From: Bombyx mori | Taxonomy: Eukaryota > Arthropoda > Insecta > Lepidoptera > Bombycidae | DNA length: 64,000 nt | Assembly (NCBI RefSeq): GCF_030269925.1 | Contig: NC_085127.1 | Coordinates: 11,291,501 to 11,355,500 of the forward strand | Direction: 5' to 3' | In this document: piece by piece, positions 26,801 through 31,832 of the stretch | How the letters are laid out: every line of letters starts with the position of its first letter | How positions within the stretch are numbered: the first letter of the stretch is position 1 | Position numbers and translations under genes: made by a program | The notes under the pieces: model-generated | The model's database searches: none | Seen by the model: the letters and a program-made list of their open reading frames with translations, nothing else | Told to the model about the DNA's origin: nothing

Positions 26801-29800
26801 TTTGTATATATGCAAGTTCTTTAACAGTAACGTCCGCTCCATTAACGGTACTTTGAGGTACGGCACCGCACCGCAAAAGCACCGGTCACCGTCCTCGTCG
26901 AGCCCTTCGTCTCAAGCGACGGGTTCGACGAGGACGGTGACCGGTGCTTTTGTTAATGAATGTGTTTGTGAATGAGTGAATTAATCCATAGACACAGCCC
27001 ACTGAGTTTCTCACCGGATCTTCTCAGTGGGTCGCGATTCCGATCCGGTGGTAGATTTTGCGAAGCACTGCTCTTGCTAAGACCAGTGTTAGAAACACTT
27101 TCGGTTTGAGCCCCGAGAGCTAGGGTAACGCTGATATAGCGTCTCAAGACTATCAGCATAGGTAGGAAAATAAATAAATAGCATCCGTACTCCTCAGTCT
27201 CCGTTTAAAATCTTTCCTTTGTCGTTACCCACAAAGTTTCTTTACATGTTGTACTTTGAGAGATTATCCTCTATTTCTGTTCAACACACATAACATAAAC
27301 AGACAGTTTACATACAACCAACACAATAATAATAAAAAACAAAATGTGTGCAATTGACACGTGGTAGAAGTGAAACCTTCCAAAATTAAAATACAATTAT
27401 CCTAAACGTCTGAAGTATATGTAAAATTTTGTCATTAGTAAATAATTGTAAGGTAGCGCCCTCTGTGAATTGATATTTTAATTTCACGTATAATCCTGAA
27501 TTAAAATTCACTACAAGAGCTTTCATACACACGTTAGTATTAAAAAATCTCACAGATGCCGCTGTATTAAATAGTATGTATATCTCTGTCTCATTCTTTG
27601 CTGGCTTCATCCTACACATTTTTGTATTTGTGTCTCTTACCTGTCGTTTTTTCCGTTGCATCCGGTTTGAAATCACAACGATTCTAAAGAAGTTTTCACT
27701 TCAATAAAATAATAAAACATCACATCATTTATTTTTTTGTTTGGTGTCTTTAAATTAAACTTATTTTTATAATCCCTATACAATACTATTCTAATACTTT
27801 GTGGTTCTTACCAATTATAGCACATAAGCTTAAATGGATATTGTCGTGTTCAGACTTCAAGCCCAAGGGCTGAACCAAGGCTACATTAAATAAAGACTTA
27901 TTTCAAATACACAATTTGACACAATTTTAATATCGGAGTAAATGACTATTTAATTATGAGAAAAATTCAAGGTTTTCATTATGCATTTGTTGAAAATAGT
28001 AAGTAGTAGTTGTAAGTTGTAGTAAGCATATAATATTTCCATAAAATATTTACTTCGGTTTCCAGATACTCCCGGGACGAGATAATCGGCGAGGTCGTGT
28101 CTCCGCTGTCCAACCTCCAGCTCCACAGCGGCGAGGCCATGGCTCTGTGCCGCGAGATCCAACCGCGCAGCCTCAAGGTAAGCCCAGAAGTTTCTTTAAG
28201 AGTCCATCAGTGAGTCCATAGTGTTCCACAATAGCTCAAATCTGGTGACAGGACGTCTTAGAAGTCCTTACGGGTAGATACCACCACCCTGCCTATTTCT
28301 GCCGTGAAGCAGTAATGCGTTTCGGTTTGAAGGATGGGGCAGCCGTTGTATCTATACTTGAGACCTTAGAACTTAACTCGAGGTGGGTGGCGCATTTACA
28401 TTGTAGATTTCTATGGGCTCCAGTAGCCACTTAACACCAGGTGGGCTGTGAGCTCGTCCACCCATCTAAGCAATAAAAAAAATTGAGTCTCTTAAAAAAT
28501 CTTTGGAGGAAGCAGTGGCGAAATTTCCATTGGAAACAGTGCGTGAATCCATACATTCGTGGCCAAACAGATTAAAGGCTTGTATAAAAGCTAAAGGTGG
28601 CTCACAAAAAAAATGGGTCACGATCCCGATCCGTTGGTGGTTTCTATAAAGAACCAGTCTCACTAGATATTAGCAAAGTTTCTCAGGTTGAGTTGTGCAG
28701 CGTGGAGTTGTGTGGTGCGCAGATGCGGTCGGCCGGTCGCGGCGAGGTGCTGGTGTCGCTGTGCTGGCAGCCGGCGGCGGCGCGCCTCACCGTGGTGCTG
28801 CTGAAGGCGCGCAACCTGCCGCGCATGGACCTCACCGGCCTCGCCGACCCGTACGCACACACGCTCACACTACAGCCGCCGACACGCACCGATGCATGCC
28901 ACAACTTGACTATCGAAATTCGTATAACACGTATCTTTGTACAGTGTTTAACTCATAAGTGGTTTCCGCTGTCTTCACGTTCTTTATAATACGCCCTATT
29001 AACGTTATAATACCAGTTACAAATTGGTTTAAAATAATACTCAAAGAACGCTACTCAAATTCTTCCGTGATTCTATTACTTGCCTTAAGACGTCCACGGG
29101 ACTACTTCTTGAATACTTCTTGAATCGCCGAACCAAAATTGATCCGAGAACTTGGTCAATTTTCTATAAGTTTTTAAGACTGGTGGTAGGACGTCTTGTA
29201 AGTCCGCGCGGGTAGGTACCACCACCCTGCCTATTTTTGCCGTGAAGCAGTAATGCGTTTCGGTTTGAAGGGTGGAGTAGCCGTTGTAACTATACTGAGA
29301 CCTAACAACGCATATCTAAAGGTGAGTGGCGCATTTACGTTGTGGTTGTCTATATCCTCCGATAAGCACTTAACCACCAGGTGGGCTGTGAGTTCGTATA
29401 TCCATCTTCTTCTTCTTTCTTTCCTATTACCCTCTGCTGGGGTGTAGGGCTCGAATCAAATCCTTCCATTTACATCGGTCTTGGGCAGTTCTAGCTCTTC
29501 CCACATCATGCTTCACCGAGCGACGCCGAGTTGTTCTGGGACGGCCTTAGTAATAAAAAAAGATTTTTCTAGGTAACTTTAAATCGTTTCTTCTAATAAC
29601 TTCCAGCTACGTGAAAATGTATCTGCTGTACAACGGGCAACGCATCGCCAAGAAGAAGACCCACGTGAAGAAGCGCACCCTGAACCCGGTGTTCAACGAG
29701 TCGTTCGTGTTCGAGGTCCCGGCCGCGCCCAACGCCGCGCTCGACCACGTGTCGCTCGAGCTGCTCGTGCTGGACTGGGACCGCGTCACCAAGAACGAGG

Positions 29801-30556
29801 TGGGCCCTGCGCTTCCGTACTACGAGTCGAGATAAATGCGAATGTCTGAAACGTTCTTTGGGGTTACTGGTGGTTTGGACGTCTGTCTAGCTTCACTAGA
29901 ACAGTTGAGCATGCAAGGGCTCCGCCTGACCATGCTCGTGCTGGACTGGGACCGCGTCACCAAAAACGAGGTGGGCCCTGCGCTTTCTTTTGTCATTTTT
30001 GAAGTTATACTTCTTTAGGCGCGTTATGAAAAATTGATGAGAGTGAAATTTTACGATGCGCGCGCACCGTAACACAAAATTAACAGAAATGAAGTTGCCC
30101 ACTAAATTGCTCATTGCAATACGACCGACGTAACTTGGCGAGTCTGAATATAGCCGCATGTGAATTTTCGCGCATGTACACTCGCAAAAAAAAGTGTTAT
30201 TTACTTTTTTACATTACTGCTTTACGGCAGAAATAGGCGGGGTGGTGGTACTTACCTGCGCGAACCCACAAGAGTTCCTTCCACCAGTTTTTATTGCCCT
30301 TGTAGGCAGACAAGCACACGGCCCACCTGATGGTGAGTGGTTACCGTCGCCCATGGACTTCAGCAATGCCAGGGGCAGAACCAAGCCGCTGCCTACCGCT
30401 AAACGGAACTTAATATTTTCGTCGGTCTCCGTGATCCAGGTGATCGGTCGGCTGGAGCTGGGCGCGGCGGCGGCGGGCGGCGCGCGGCACCACTGGCGCG
30501 AGGTGCAGGCGGCGCCGCGACGACAGATCGCCGACTGGCACAAGCTGAAGGAGTAG
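657..30556 (+). CDS. Syt4: Synaptotagmin-4/11-like protein (whole gene span, 10 exons)
   Basis: Spliced CDS: 657-690, 10672-10797, 11353-11543, 12136-12290, 25479-25613, 26572-26685, 28066-28177, 28723-28850, 29607-29799, 30440-30556. The pieces sum to 1305 nt with matching phases and no internal stop, giving 434 residues, close to the family's usual length. Order: short luminal N-terminus, membrane span at about 20-43, Pro/Ser/Thr-rich linker to about 160, C2A at about 165-285, C2B at about 292-428. In C2A the calcium loop reads VLSFDRYSRDE, so the Asp expected in the VLDFD pattern is Ser, the hallmark of the Syt4/11 class. C2B keeps [10 protein letters not shown] and VLDWDR. The end carries the WHKL motif. 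In other animals such proteins sit on secretory and dense-core or postsynaptic vesicles and control regulated exocytosis. Exons 2-10 are strong; exon 1 is less certain. Confidence 0.9.
691..751 (+). other. Start of synaptotagmin intron 1
   Basis: AT-rich sequence from the proposed donor to the first Bm1 copy; nothing recognisable. Confidence 0.5.
752..997 (+). repeat. Bm1 SINE, 5'-truncated
   Basis: Carries the Bm1 body (CTCTTGTGAGTCCGCGCGGG, then CTGCCTATTTCTGCCGTGAA) and 3' end (CCAGTAACCACTTAACACCA), then an A/T-rich tail. The tRNA-like head is missing. Confidence 0.88.
1150..1295 (-). repeat. Bm1 SINE, 3' half (interrupted)
   Basis: Reverse complement of the Bm1 tail and body. It breaks off at 1295 and resumes at 1693, so it and the next copy are probably one Bm1 split by an insertion. 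Confidence 0.8.
1296..1692 (+). mobile_element. LINE-derived insertion inside a Bm1
   Basis: A 397-bp insert flanked by near-identical 29-bp Bm1 sequences (1267-1295 and 1693-1721, three differences). Near 1565-1690 it encodes broken pieces such as WARHVARVK and QWMSGKREH, like the C-terminal tail of RTE/Jockey-type LINE proteins. Frames are disrupted, so it is dead. Confidence 0.55.
1693..2005 (-). repeat. Bm1 SINE, 5' half with tRNA-like head
   Basis: Reverse complement of the Bm1 body and head, including a decayed B-box region at about 1950-1965. Continues the copy interrupted at 1295. Confidence 0.8.
2006..2849. other. Intron sequence without recognised features
   Basis: AT-rich, stops in all frames. 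The segment at 2490-2700 is partly mirrored at about 4290-4500 in inverted orientation, so both may be old copies of one unnamed repeat. Confidence 0.4.
2850..3195 (+). repeat. Bm1 head joined to a decayed LINE-A-type tail
   Basis: The tRNA-like head (GACGTCCAGTGCATTCG) and Bm1 middle run to about 3070. The end (3114-3195) is instead like the 3' tail of the LINE at 33.9 kb (GTCCATGGGTGGCGGTGACC). This is either a chimera or two adjacent insertions. Confidence 0.6.
3196..3838. other. Intron sequence without recognised features
   Basis: AT-rich; no coding or repeat signal I can support. Confidence 0.4.
3839..4007 (-). repeat. GC-rich fragment, probably a LINE 3' UTR
   Basis: Abrupt GC-rich island in AT-rich DNA, directly joined to the following Bm1. 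No frame is conserved. It resembles the GC-rich 3' UTRs of other LINEs here; the family is unknown. Confidence 0.35.
4008..4226 (+). repeat. Bm1 SINE, 5'-truncated
   Basis: Bm1 body from the ACCACCCTGCCTATTTCTGC motif to CATCTAAGCAATAAAAAAAA. Includes a small insertion in the GTAGATGTATGTC stretch. Confidence 0.88.
4227..4794. other. Intron sequence without recognised features
   Basis: AT-rich. 4290-4500 is inversely similar to 2490-2700; otherwise nothing seen. Confidence 0.4.
4795..5813 (+). mobile_element. 5'-truncated R1-clade-like LINE, 3' end with poly(A)
   Basis: GC-rich block containing the end of a LINE ORF (4802-5320), a 460-nt 3' UTR and a 34-base A tail (5780-5813). The 3' UTR holds GGTTCGACTCC, like a tRNA B box, at about 5713-5723. 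The A tail and sudden 5' edge are typical of target-primed reverse transcription. I could not define a target-site duplication. Confidence 0.75.
4802..5320 (+). pseudogene. C-terminal fragment of a non-LTR retrotransposon ORF2
   Basis: A 172-residue open frame without a reverse transcriptase core. It has C78-x2-C81-x8-H90-x4-C95 ([18 protein letters not shown]), the zinc knuckle after the RT domain in R1-clade LINEs, followed by CPAW. A basic Arg/Ala-rich tail ends it. The frame is intact to its stop, so it is a 5' truncation rather than a decayed gene. It cannot act alone. Confidence 0.75.
5814..6454. other. Intron sequence with an unnamed repeat
   Basis: 6045-6147 (GATACAGGTTTTATCACCTA, then AACAATAAATAAATAAATAA) recurs in reverse at about 20245-20330, so it is an interspersed repeat tail. 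The rest shows nothing. Confidence 0.5.
6455..6678 (+). repeat. Bm1 SINE split by a mariner
   Basis: Bm1 body and 3' end up to CTAAGCAATA. Its A tail resumes after the mariner at 7903-7911 (TAAAAAAAA), so the mariner inserted in the tail's TA. Confidence 0.9.
6679..7902 (+). mobile_element. Mariner transposon (DD34D) with TIRs and TA duplication
   Basis: 1224 bp flanked by TA (6677-6678 and 7903-7904). The ends are inverted repeats of about 26 bp with a few differences (CTAGGCTGCACT and GGCGGCACTGAAAAT, both leading to TCGGGAA). It carries one transposase frame with a single in-frame stop. It is probably immobile on its own but may be cross-mobilised. Confidence 0.93.
6785..7837 (+). pseudogene. 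Mariner transposase with one premature TAG
   Basis: 350 codons, the normal mariner length, with a single TAG at codon 183 (7331-7333). The frame continues without shift to the normal end. N-terminal HTH region (residues 1-110), WIPHSL at 121-126 for the WVPHEL motif, and the catalytic triad D160 (SGDESW), D252 ([10 protein letters not shown]) and D287 (YSPDLSPND), spaced 34 between the last two. All catalytic residues are present. Start chosen at MELTREN, the family's usual beginning; an in-frame ATG lies 27 codons upstream. Confidence 0.92.
7950..8157 (-). repeat. Interspersed repeat E1
   Basis: Reverse copy of the repeat at 20719-20940. One end is CTAGCGACCCGC-like, the other reads TATACTATGTAGTGAT. 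Widespread type in moth genomes; I cannot assign the class. Confidence 0.7.
8620..9028 (+). repeat. Retroposon family B, copy B1
   Basis: Contains TGAGTTTCTCGCC and GATCCGGTGGTAGATTC, ending TTAGGTAGAAAAAAAA. The stem is partly decayed. Other copies: 26840-27180, 39572-39835, 52078-52290. Confidence 0.75.
9029..9700. other. Intron sequence without recognised features
   Basis: AT-rich. A 101-codon frame on the - strand (9340-9645) has no recognisable domain and looks like chance. Confidence 0.4.
9701..9815 (+). repeat. Short retroposon 'T' (3' tail of LINE A)
   Basis: Matches the last about 105 bp of the LINE at 33.9-37.5 kb (GAAGTCCATGGGCGACGGTA, GGGCAATAAAAAAA), starting at GGCAGCGGCT. Confidence 0.85.
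9816..10339. other. Intron sequence with a GT-rich tract
   Basis: Mostly AT-rich; an imperfect TG/GT tract lies at about 9940-9985. Nothing else seen. Confidence 0.4.
10340..10571 (+). repeat. Interspersed repeat E4
   Basis: Starts CTAGCCGTACTCGCCCGC and ends AAATATTAGTATAGATTAG, the pattern of short, very common moth repeats. Ends about 100 bp before exon 2. Only one copy in this window. Confidence 0.5.
10672..10797 (+). CDS. Syt4: Synaptotagmin exon 2 (membrane span)
   Basis: A T-rich tract with TTTGCAG precedes it and G|GTGAGT follows. It encodes about 20 hydrophobic residues from [10 protein letters not shown] to GIACWIV, followed by RFKSS. This is the single transmembrane anchor with a basic cytosolic stop-transfer end and a Cys pair typical of palmitoylated synaptotagmins. 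Confidence 0.85.
10852..11289 (+). repeat. Bm1 SINE, full length
   Basis: About 438 bp with the tRNA-like head (B box TATTCGAATCC-like at about 10911), middle, body and tail CATTTAAGCAATAAAAAAAA. It sits in the 555-bp intron between exons 2 and 3. Confidence 0.92.
11353..11543 (+). CDS. Syt4: Synaptotagmin exon 3 (linker)
   Basis: The acceptor TTGACAG and donor GCG|GTAAGA are both good. The exon encodes a low-complexity cytosolic linker rich in Pro, Ser, Ala and Arg (for example [10 protein letters not shown]). Codon choice is GC-rich, unlike the intron around it. The start is 2 nt into a codon and the end is in phase 0. Confidence 0.85.
11731..11975 (+). repeat. Bm1 SINE, 5'-truncated
   Basis: Bm1 body from GGTGGTAGAACCTCTTGTGA to the A tail, in the intron between exons 3 and 4. 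Confidence 0.9.
12136..12290 (+). CDS. Syt4: Synaptotagmin exon 4 (linker to start of C2A)
   Basis: The acceptor is TTCACCCAG and the donor CG|GTGAGT. It encodes a Ser/Thr/Pro-rich linker and ends with [10 protein letters not shown], which matches the G-x-L-x-F-x-L pattern that opens synaptotagmin C2A domains. A 13.2-kb intron full of repeats follows. Confidence 0.88.
12600..12856 (+). repeat. Retroposon family A, copy A2
   Basis: Matches A1 from GAGGTC to the A tail. The stem is partly lost (CCCGCTGCG). Confidence 0.8.
13219..13370 (+). repeat. Old Bm1 body fragment
   Basis: Recognisable but strongly diverged Bm1 middle (GCAGGTACCATCATCC, GTTCCAGTTTGAAGG). Confidence 0.55.
13376..13755 (+). 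repeat. Old full-length Bm1 SINE
   Basis: Head (GTCGTGGCCTAAAGGTTAAG), middle and body present with many changes. A GGTA microsatellite lies inside at about 13540-13560. Confidence 0.75.
13900..14012 (+). repeat. Repeat F fragment
   Basis: Matches the last about 100 bp of repeat F at 49209-49637 (CTCCTCCGTCCACGCAATTT). Confidence 0.7.
14295..14585 (+). repeat. Interspersed repeat E3
   Basis: Starts CTAGTGGACCCGGCGAACTT and ends with TATATATATAGATT. Same end pattern as E2, with a GTTCAGCCGTTCTTGAG block near the end. Confidence 0.6.
14984..17649 (-). mobile_element. LINE B: 5'-truncated Jockey-like retrotransposon with target-site duplication
   Basis: 2666 bp flanked by a 12-bp direct repeat TATTCGAGGAAT (14972-14983 and 17650-17661). 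GC-rich against an AT-rich intron. It runs antisense to synaptotagmin inside intron 4. The RT frame is at 15530-17447; the 3' UTR is GC-rich and has no poly(A). Small hairpins with the same loop lie near both ends (15002-15015, 17627-17640). Confidence 0.88.
15530..17447 (-). pseudogene. LINE B reverse transcriptase (frameshifted, no endonuclease)
   Basis: The first frame (17447 down to about 16640) carries linker sequence, [30 protein letters not shown] and [10 protein letters not shown]. The second (about 16630 down to 15530) carries [44 protein letters not shown] and YLGVDID. Together they form a complete RT domain with the FADD active site. The switch of frame coincides with a tandem 7-mer CGAGTGA x2 at 16628-16641. 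The AP endonuclease is lost to 5' truncation. Jockey-clade assignment rests on motif wording only. Confidence 0.85.
17662..18006. other. Intron sequence without recognised features
   Basis: AT-rich, nothing recognised. Confidence 0.4.
18007..18139 (-). repeat. Bm1 SINE, 3' fragment
   Basis: Reverse complement of the Bm1 tail and body, stopping at the GTCTCAAGTATAGTTA motif. Confidence 0.85.
18140..18675. other. Intron sequence without recognised features
   Basis: AT-rich, nothing recognised. Confidence 0.4.
18676..19010 (+). repeat. Bm1 SINE with internal deletion
   Basis: The head with B box TGTTCGAATCC, the middle and the 3' end are present. About 110 bp of body (between CCTCTTATG and TACTGAGACC) are deleted. 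Confidence 0.88.
19265..19558 (+). repeat. Interspersed repeat E2, copy 1
   Basis: Starts CTAGCTGACCCGGCAGACTT and ends TTTTATATATATAGATT. A reverse copy lies at about 46755-47021. Confidence 0.7.
19559..20361. other. Intron sequence with the tail repeat of 6.05 kb
   Basis: About 20245-20330 is the reverse of 6045-6147. The remainder is AT-rich with no signal. Confidence 0.45.
20362..20479 (+). repeat. Short retroposon 'T'
   Basis: Starts GGTAGGCAGCGGCTTGGCTC and ends GGCAATAAAAAAAAA; equals the 3' end of LINE A. Confidence 0.88.
20719..20940 (+). repeat. Interspersed repeat E1, copy 2
   Basis: CTAGCGACCCGCCCACGCTT to ACTATGTAGTGA; inverse of the copy at 7950-8157. Confidence 0.7.
20941..21837. 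other. Intron sequence without recognised features
   Basis: AT-rich. A 92-codon frame at 21201-21479 has no recognisable domain. Confidence 0.35.
21838..22058 (+). repeat. Old Bm1 body
   Basis: Diverged Bm1 body and tail ending CATCTAAGCAATAATAAA. Confidence 0.7.
22078..22252 (+). repeat. Two-unit tandem duplication
   Basis: Units of about 88 bp (22078-22165, 22168-22252), each running from GAAAATGCGAGA to CAAAATAAAGTA, diverged by several substitutions and a small indel. Confidence 0.65.
22590..22945 (-). repeat. Interspersed repeat E5
   Basis: Its start (AATAACCGCTTTTTACTACA, CATGCATATGAATATATA) recurs at 48498-48610. It ends with an inverse E1-like CGGGTCGCTAG. Contains GGAATGGCTGGACCGATTTT, common in moth repeats. 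Confidence 0.55.
23330..23550 (+). repeat. Very old Bm1-like remnant
   Basis: Only the order of Bm1 blocks (GACTTTCTTGTCTATTTCAA, GCTTGAAGGGCGAGACATCA) remains. Confidence 0.4.
23560..23732. mobile_element. Palindromic MITE, copy 1
   Basis: 173 bp, almost entirely self-complementary: the left arm from GTGTGCTTAGTGCGAGC matches the right arm ending GCTCGCACTAAGCACAC. The centre has GCCGCTAGGGGCGCTG. Two more copies lie at 46149-46329 and 63775-63947. Non-coding. Confidence 0.88.
23868..24297 (-). repeat. Repeat F, full-length copy 1
   Basis: Reverse of 49209-49637 over about 430 bp, including both ends (ATTAATACGTGAAGCAAAAA; GGCCACTAGT). A (CA)n tract at about 24059-24080 lies inside at the same place as a GTGTGTGCG tract in the other copy. 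Confidence 0.75.
24625..25058. mobile_element. Non-autonomous hAT-like element with 8-bp duplication
   Basis: The element at 24633-25050 is flanked by CTTGACAT (24625-24632 and 25051-25058). The ends are inverted repeats: CAGGGACGTCTT against CAATACCGTCTT, followed by matching GGGCAC and GGGGCCC blocks. Eight-base duplications and CAGNG-type ends are the hAT signature. It is 418 bp with no transposase. It sits within synaptotagmin intron 4. Confidence 0.85.
25150..25262 (+). repeat. LINE 3'-tail repeat
   Basis: GATCGCTTTCAGTGATAAG ... GTGCAATAAAGTG resembles 54015-54130 (GATCGCTCTTAGCGATAAG ... GTACAATAAAG). Both look like 3' UTR ends of a common moth LINE. Confidence 0.6.
25479..25613 (+). 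CDS. Syt4: Synaptotagmin exon 5 (C2A, first half)
   Basis: Acceptor CACCTCAG, donor AG|GTATGT. Encodes [12 protein letters not shown], then the first calcium loop [12 protein letters not shown] and [12 protein letters not shown], a standard C2A signature. The first loop Asp is Glu here, while the Asp in DPY is kept. Confidence 0.93.
25614..26571. other. Synaptotagmin intron 5
   Basis: Very AT-rich, with TATATA, GTGTGT and poly(A/T) stretches; no repeat that I can name. Confidence 0.45.
26572..26685 (+). CDS. Syt4: Synaptotagmin exon 6 (C2A, middle)
   Basis: Acceptor TTACTCAG, donor CG|GTATGT. Encodes [18 protein letters not shown] and [10 protein letters not shown]. The Ser in LSFDR replaces a calcium-binding Asp, which marks the Syt4/11 subgroup. 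Confidence 0.93.
26840..27180 (+). repeat. Retroposon family B, copy B2
   Basis: Ends in GGTAGGAAAATAAATAAATA. Perfect stem CCCACTGAG / CTCAGTGGG (26998-27006, 27023-27031). Its 5' part is rebuilt into a long hairpin (26875-26951). Confidence 0.8.
26875..26951. repeat. Perfect 27-bp inverted repeat (hairpin)
   Basis: The arms 26875-26901 and 26925-26951 are exact reverse complements. The 23-nt loop can pair four more bases (GCCC/GGGT). Inside intron 6 and transcribed with the gene. Confidence 0.92.
27181..28065. other. Rest of synaptotagmin intron 6
   Basis: AT-rich; a 96-codon - strand frame (27386-27676) shows no domain. Nothing else seen. Confidence 0.4.
28066..28177 (+). CDS. Syt4: Synaptotagmin exon 7 (end of C2A)
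   Basis: Acceptor GGTTTCCAG, donor AAG|GTAAGC. Encodes [14 protein letters not shown] to EIQPRSLK: the last C2A strand and the link to C2B. It ends in phase 0. Confidence 0.92.
28253..28482 (+). repeat. Bm1 SINE, 5'-truncated
   Basis: Bm1 body and tail ending CATCTAAGCAATAAAAAAAA, between exons 7 and 8. It directly abuts a transposase remnant. Confidence 0.9.
28484..28604 (+). pseudogene. C-terminal remnant of a maT-like transposase
   Basis: Encodes [19 protein letters not shown] and [15 protein letters not shown]. This parallels the end of the intact transposase at 40117-41157 (SLIKAAANIDMDLVRAAIDD, WPRRLKACIQNHGG). About 40 codons remain, with no catalytic part, so it is a dead fragment in intron 7. 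Confidence 0.75.
28723..28850 (+). CDS. Syt4: Synaptotagmin exon 8 (C2B, first part)
   Basis: The acceptor is GGTGCGCAG. An alternative AG 22 nt upstream would break the frame. Encodes [25 protein letters not shown] and MDLTGLADP with both loop-1 Asp residues. The donor CC|GTACGC splits the Pro codon that is completed in exon 9. Very GC-rich. Confidence 0.92.
29181..29408 (+). repeat. Bm1 SINE, 5'-truncated
   Basis: Body and 3' end present. The last bases of the tail are replaced by the next repeat. Confidence 0.88.
29404..29555 (-). repeat. LINE C-terminal fragment with (GAA)n tail
   Basis: On the - strand one frame reads [20 protein letters not shown] and [10 protein letters not shown] then stop, the usual end of RTE-type LINE proteins in moths, followed by a GAAAGAAAGAAGAAG tail. 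Confidence 0.6.
29607..29799 (+). CDS. Syt4: Synaptotagmin exon 9 (C2B core)
   Basis: Acceptor AACTTCCAG, donor GAG|GTGGGC. Encodes [13 protein letters not shown], the polybasic [14 protein letters not shown] strand, [10 protein letters not shown] and [11 protein letters not shown]. The last 53 nt across the donor are repeated at 29933-29985. Confidence 0.95.
29933..29985 (+). repeat. Duplicate of the 3' end and donor of synaptotagmin exon 9
   Basis: These 53 nt match 29762-29814 with one difference (AAG to AAA) and include the exon end, the donor GAG|GTGGGC and 14 intronic bases. The copy sits in the intron 171 bp downstream. It cannot simply replace exon 9 because the rest of that 193-nt exon is absent. 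It is most likely a recent local duplication. Confidence 0.85.
30213..30398 (-). repeat. Bm1 fragment and 'T' retroposon, adjacent
   Basis: 30213-30285 is a Bm1 body piece. 30287-30398 is a T unit (reverse of GCAATAAAA to GGTAGGCAGC). Ends 42 bp before exon 10. Confidence 0.82.
30440..30556 (+). CDS. Syt4: Synaptotagmin exon 10 (C2B end and stop)
   Basis: The acceptor is GTGATCCAG. Encodes VIGRLELG, an Ala/Gly-rich stretch, the HHWREV and [11 protein letters not shown] motifs and a TAG stop. The W-H-x-L motif near the end is conserved in synaptotagmins. No clear AATAAA was seen close downstream, so the 3' UTR end is undefined. Confidence 0.93.
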   Translation: MIGRLELGAAAAGGARHHWREVQAAPRRQIADWHKLKE

Positions 30557-30647
30557 ACGCGCCTCTACACCTCCACACCTCCAACTGTCCAGGGCTCTTT
30601 AGTTACGACCACTCTATTTATGCGCGAATACATTCCTATTTTTCCCT
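30557..30647 (+). other. Start of synaptotagmin 3' UTR
   Basis: Sequence after the TAG stop. No poly(A) signal is seen before the repeat that follows, so the UTR may run through it. Confidence 0.4.
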
Positions 30648-30881
30648 CAAAAAGTCCACTGAAAAAATATGAGTAAATGACCACCATTTTACTGAGATTA
30701 TATTTCATCCCATATCATCTCATTTAATTTAATTTCATCCCAGTTGATTAATGTCTCAAATTACATTTCATTTCATTTCACTCCATAATATCATTTTTCC
30801 TAAAAATAAGCATATAAATTAACATAAGACATGACTTAAAGGTCTTAGTTACCAGGTCATAAAATCCGATTTAAAAAAAAC
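30648..30881 (+). repeat. Repeat R, copy 1 (A-tailed)
   Basis: Matches 61257-61493 from AAAAAGTCCACTGAAAAAAT to GGTCATAAAATCC plus an A tail. It lies about 90 bp after the synaptotagmin stop, so it may form part of its 3' UTR. Confidence 0.8.
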
Positions 30882-31338
30882 ATTCCTATTTGAAAGTCCC
30901 TATTTTATATGACTCATATTAAGACTCAGACTTCATATCTCACGGTTCTTGACAGCACTCACATACTGGTAATGAGCTTTCATGACGACACCAGACGTGT
31001 TATATGTCAGATTATCGATGTAATGCAACTGATAACAAAATCTGCTCTAAATCTATACAAAATATCTATGAATTTAATTAAATACTCATTACCTTGAAGT
31101 ACTCTACATTAAATAATCATCGACTCCGCATAGAGCTGTGAAGTTGAATGTCAACACAAAAATCCTGTCCACAAAAATTTCCTTCACATAACATTAATGG
31201 TTATATTATAGAACCCAGATTCCAAATAATATTCTTGTCTACTGTTACGTGCATTTGTAAAATTCTGGCAATTATTATTGATTATTTACGTGACAGATAG
31301 TATAGTGCGTTAAAAATAATCAAATACTTATATATTTA
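30882..31338. other. Intergenic sequence
   Basis: AT-rich; nothing recognised. Confidence 0.4.
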
Positions 31339-31579
31339 CTGGTGGTAGGACTTCTTGTGAGTCCGCGCGGGTAGGTACCACCGCCCCGCCTATTTCTGCC
31401 GTGAAGCAGTAATGCGTTTCGGTTTAAAGGGTGGGTAGCCGTTGTAACTATACTTGAAACCTTAGAACTTATATCTCAAGGTGGGTGGCGCATTTACGTC
31501 GTAGATGTCCATGGGTTCCAGTAATCACTTAACACCAGGTGGGCTGTGGGCACGTCCACCCATTTAAGCAAAAAAAAAA
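31339..31579 (+). repeat. Bm1 SINE, 5'-truncated
   Basis: ACTGGTGGTAGGACTTCTTG to CATTTAAGCAAAAAAAAAA. Confidence 0.9.
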
Positions 31580-31832
31580 TATATATCTAAAGCTGGAATT
31601 TAGTCTGCCATTTTTATTGTGAGGAAAGTTTGACCGATAGATAACGTGCGTGTACAAAGCATAAACTGCAAATCATCGCTCAGCTGATAAACATCGCAAT
31701 TCTAACTTGCTTAACTTCTAGCAGAAACAAAAAACCTGAATATCTTCTAAGGATCTTGTTAGATTAACGTAATTCTTTCATAAATAAGATACGCTAAACT
31801 ACTATATGTTTATGGACATTATGCATAATAAT

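Noticed and set aside
29836..30018. Alternative synaptotagmin exon
   Set aside because: Its conserved part is only the 53-nt copy of the exon 9 end; phase and length do not allow replacement of exon 9. Kept as a finding, not annotated as an exon.
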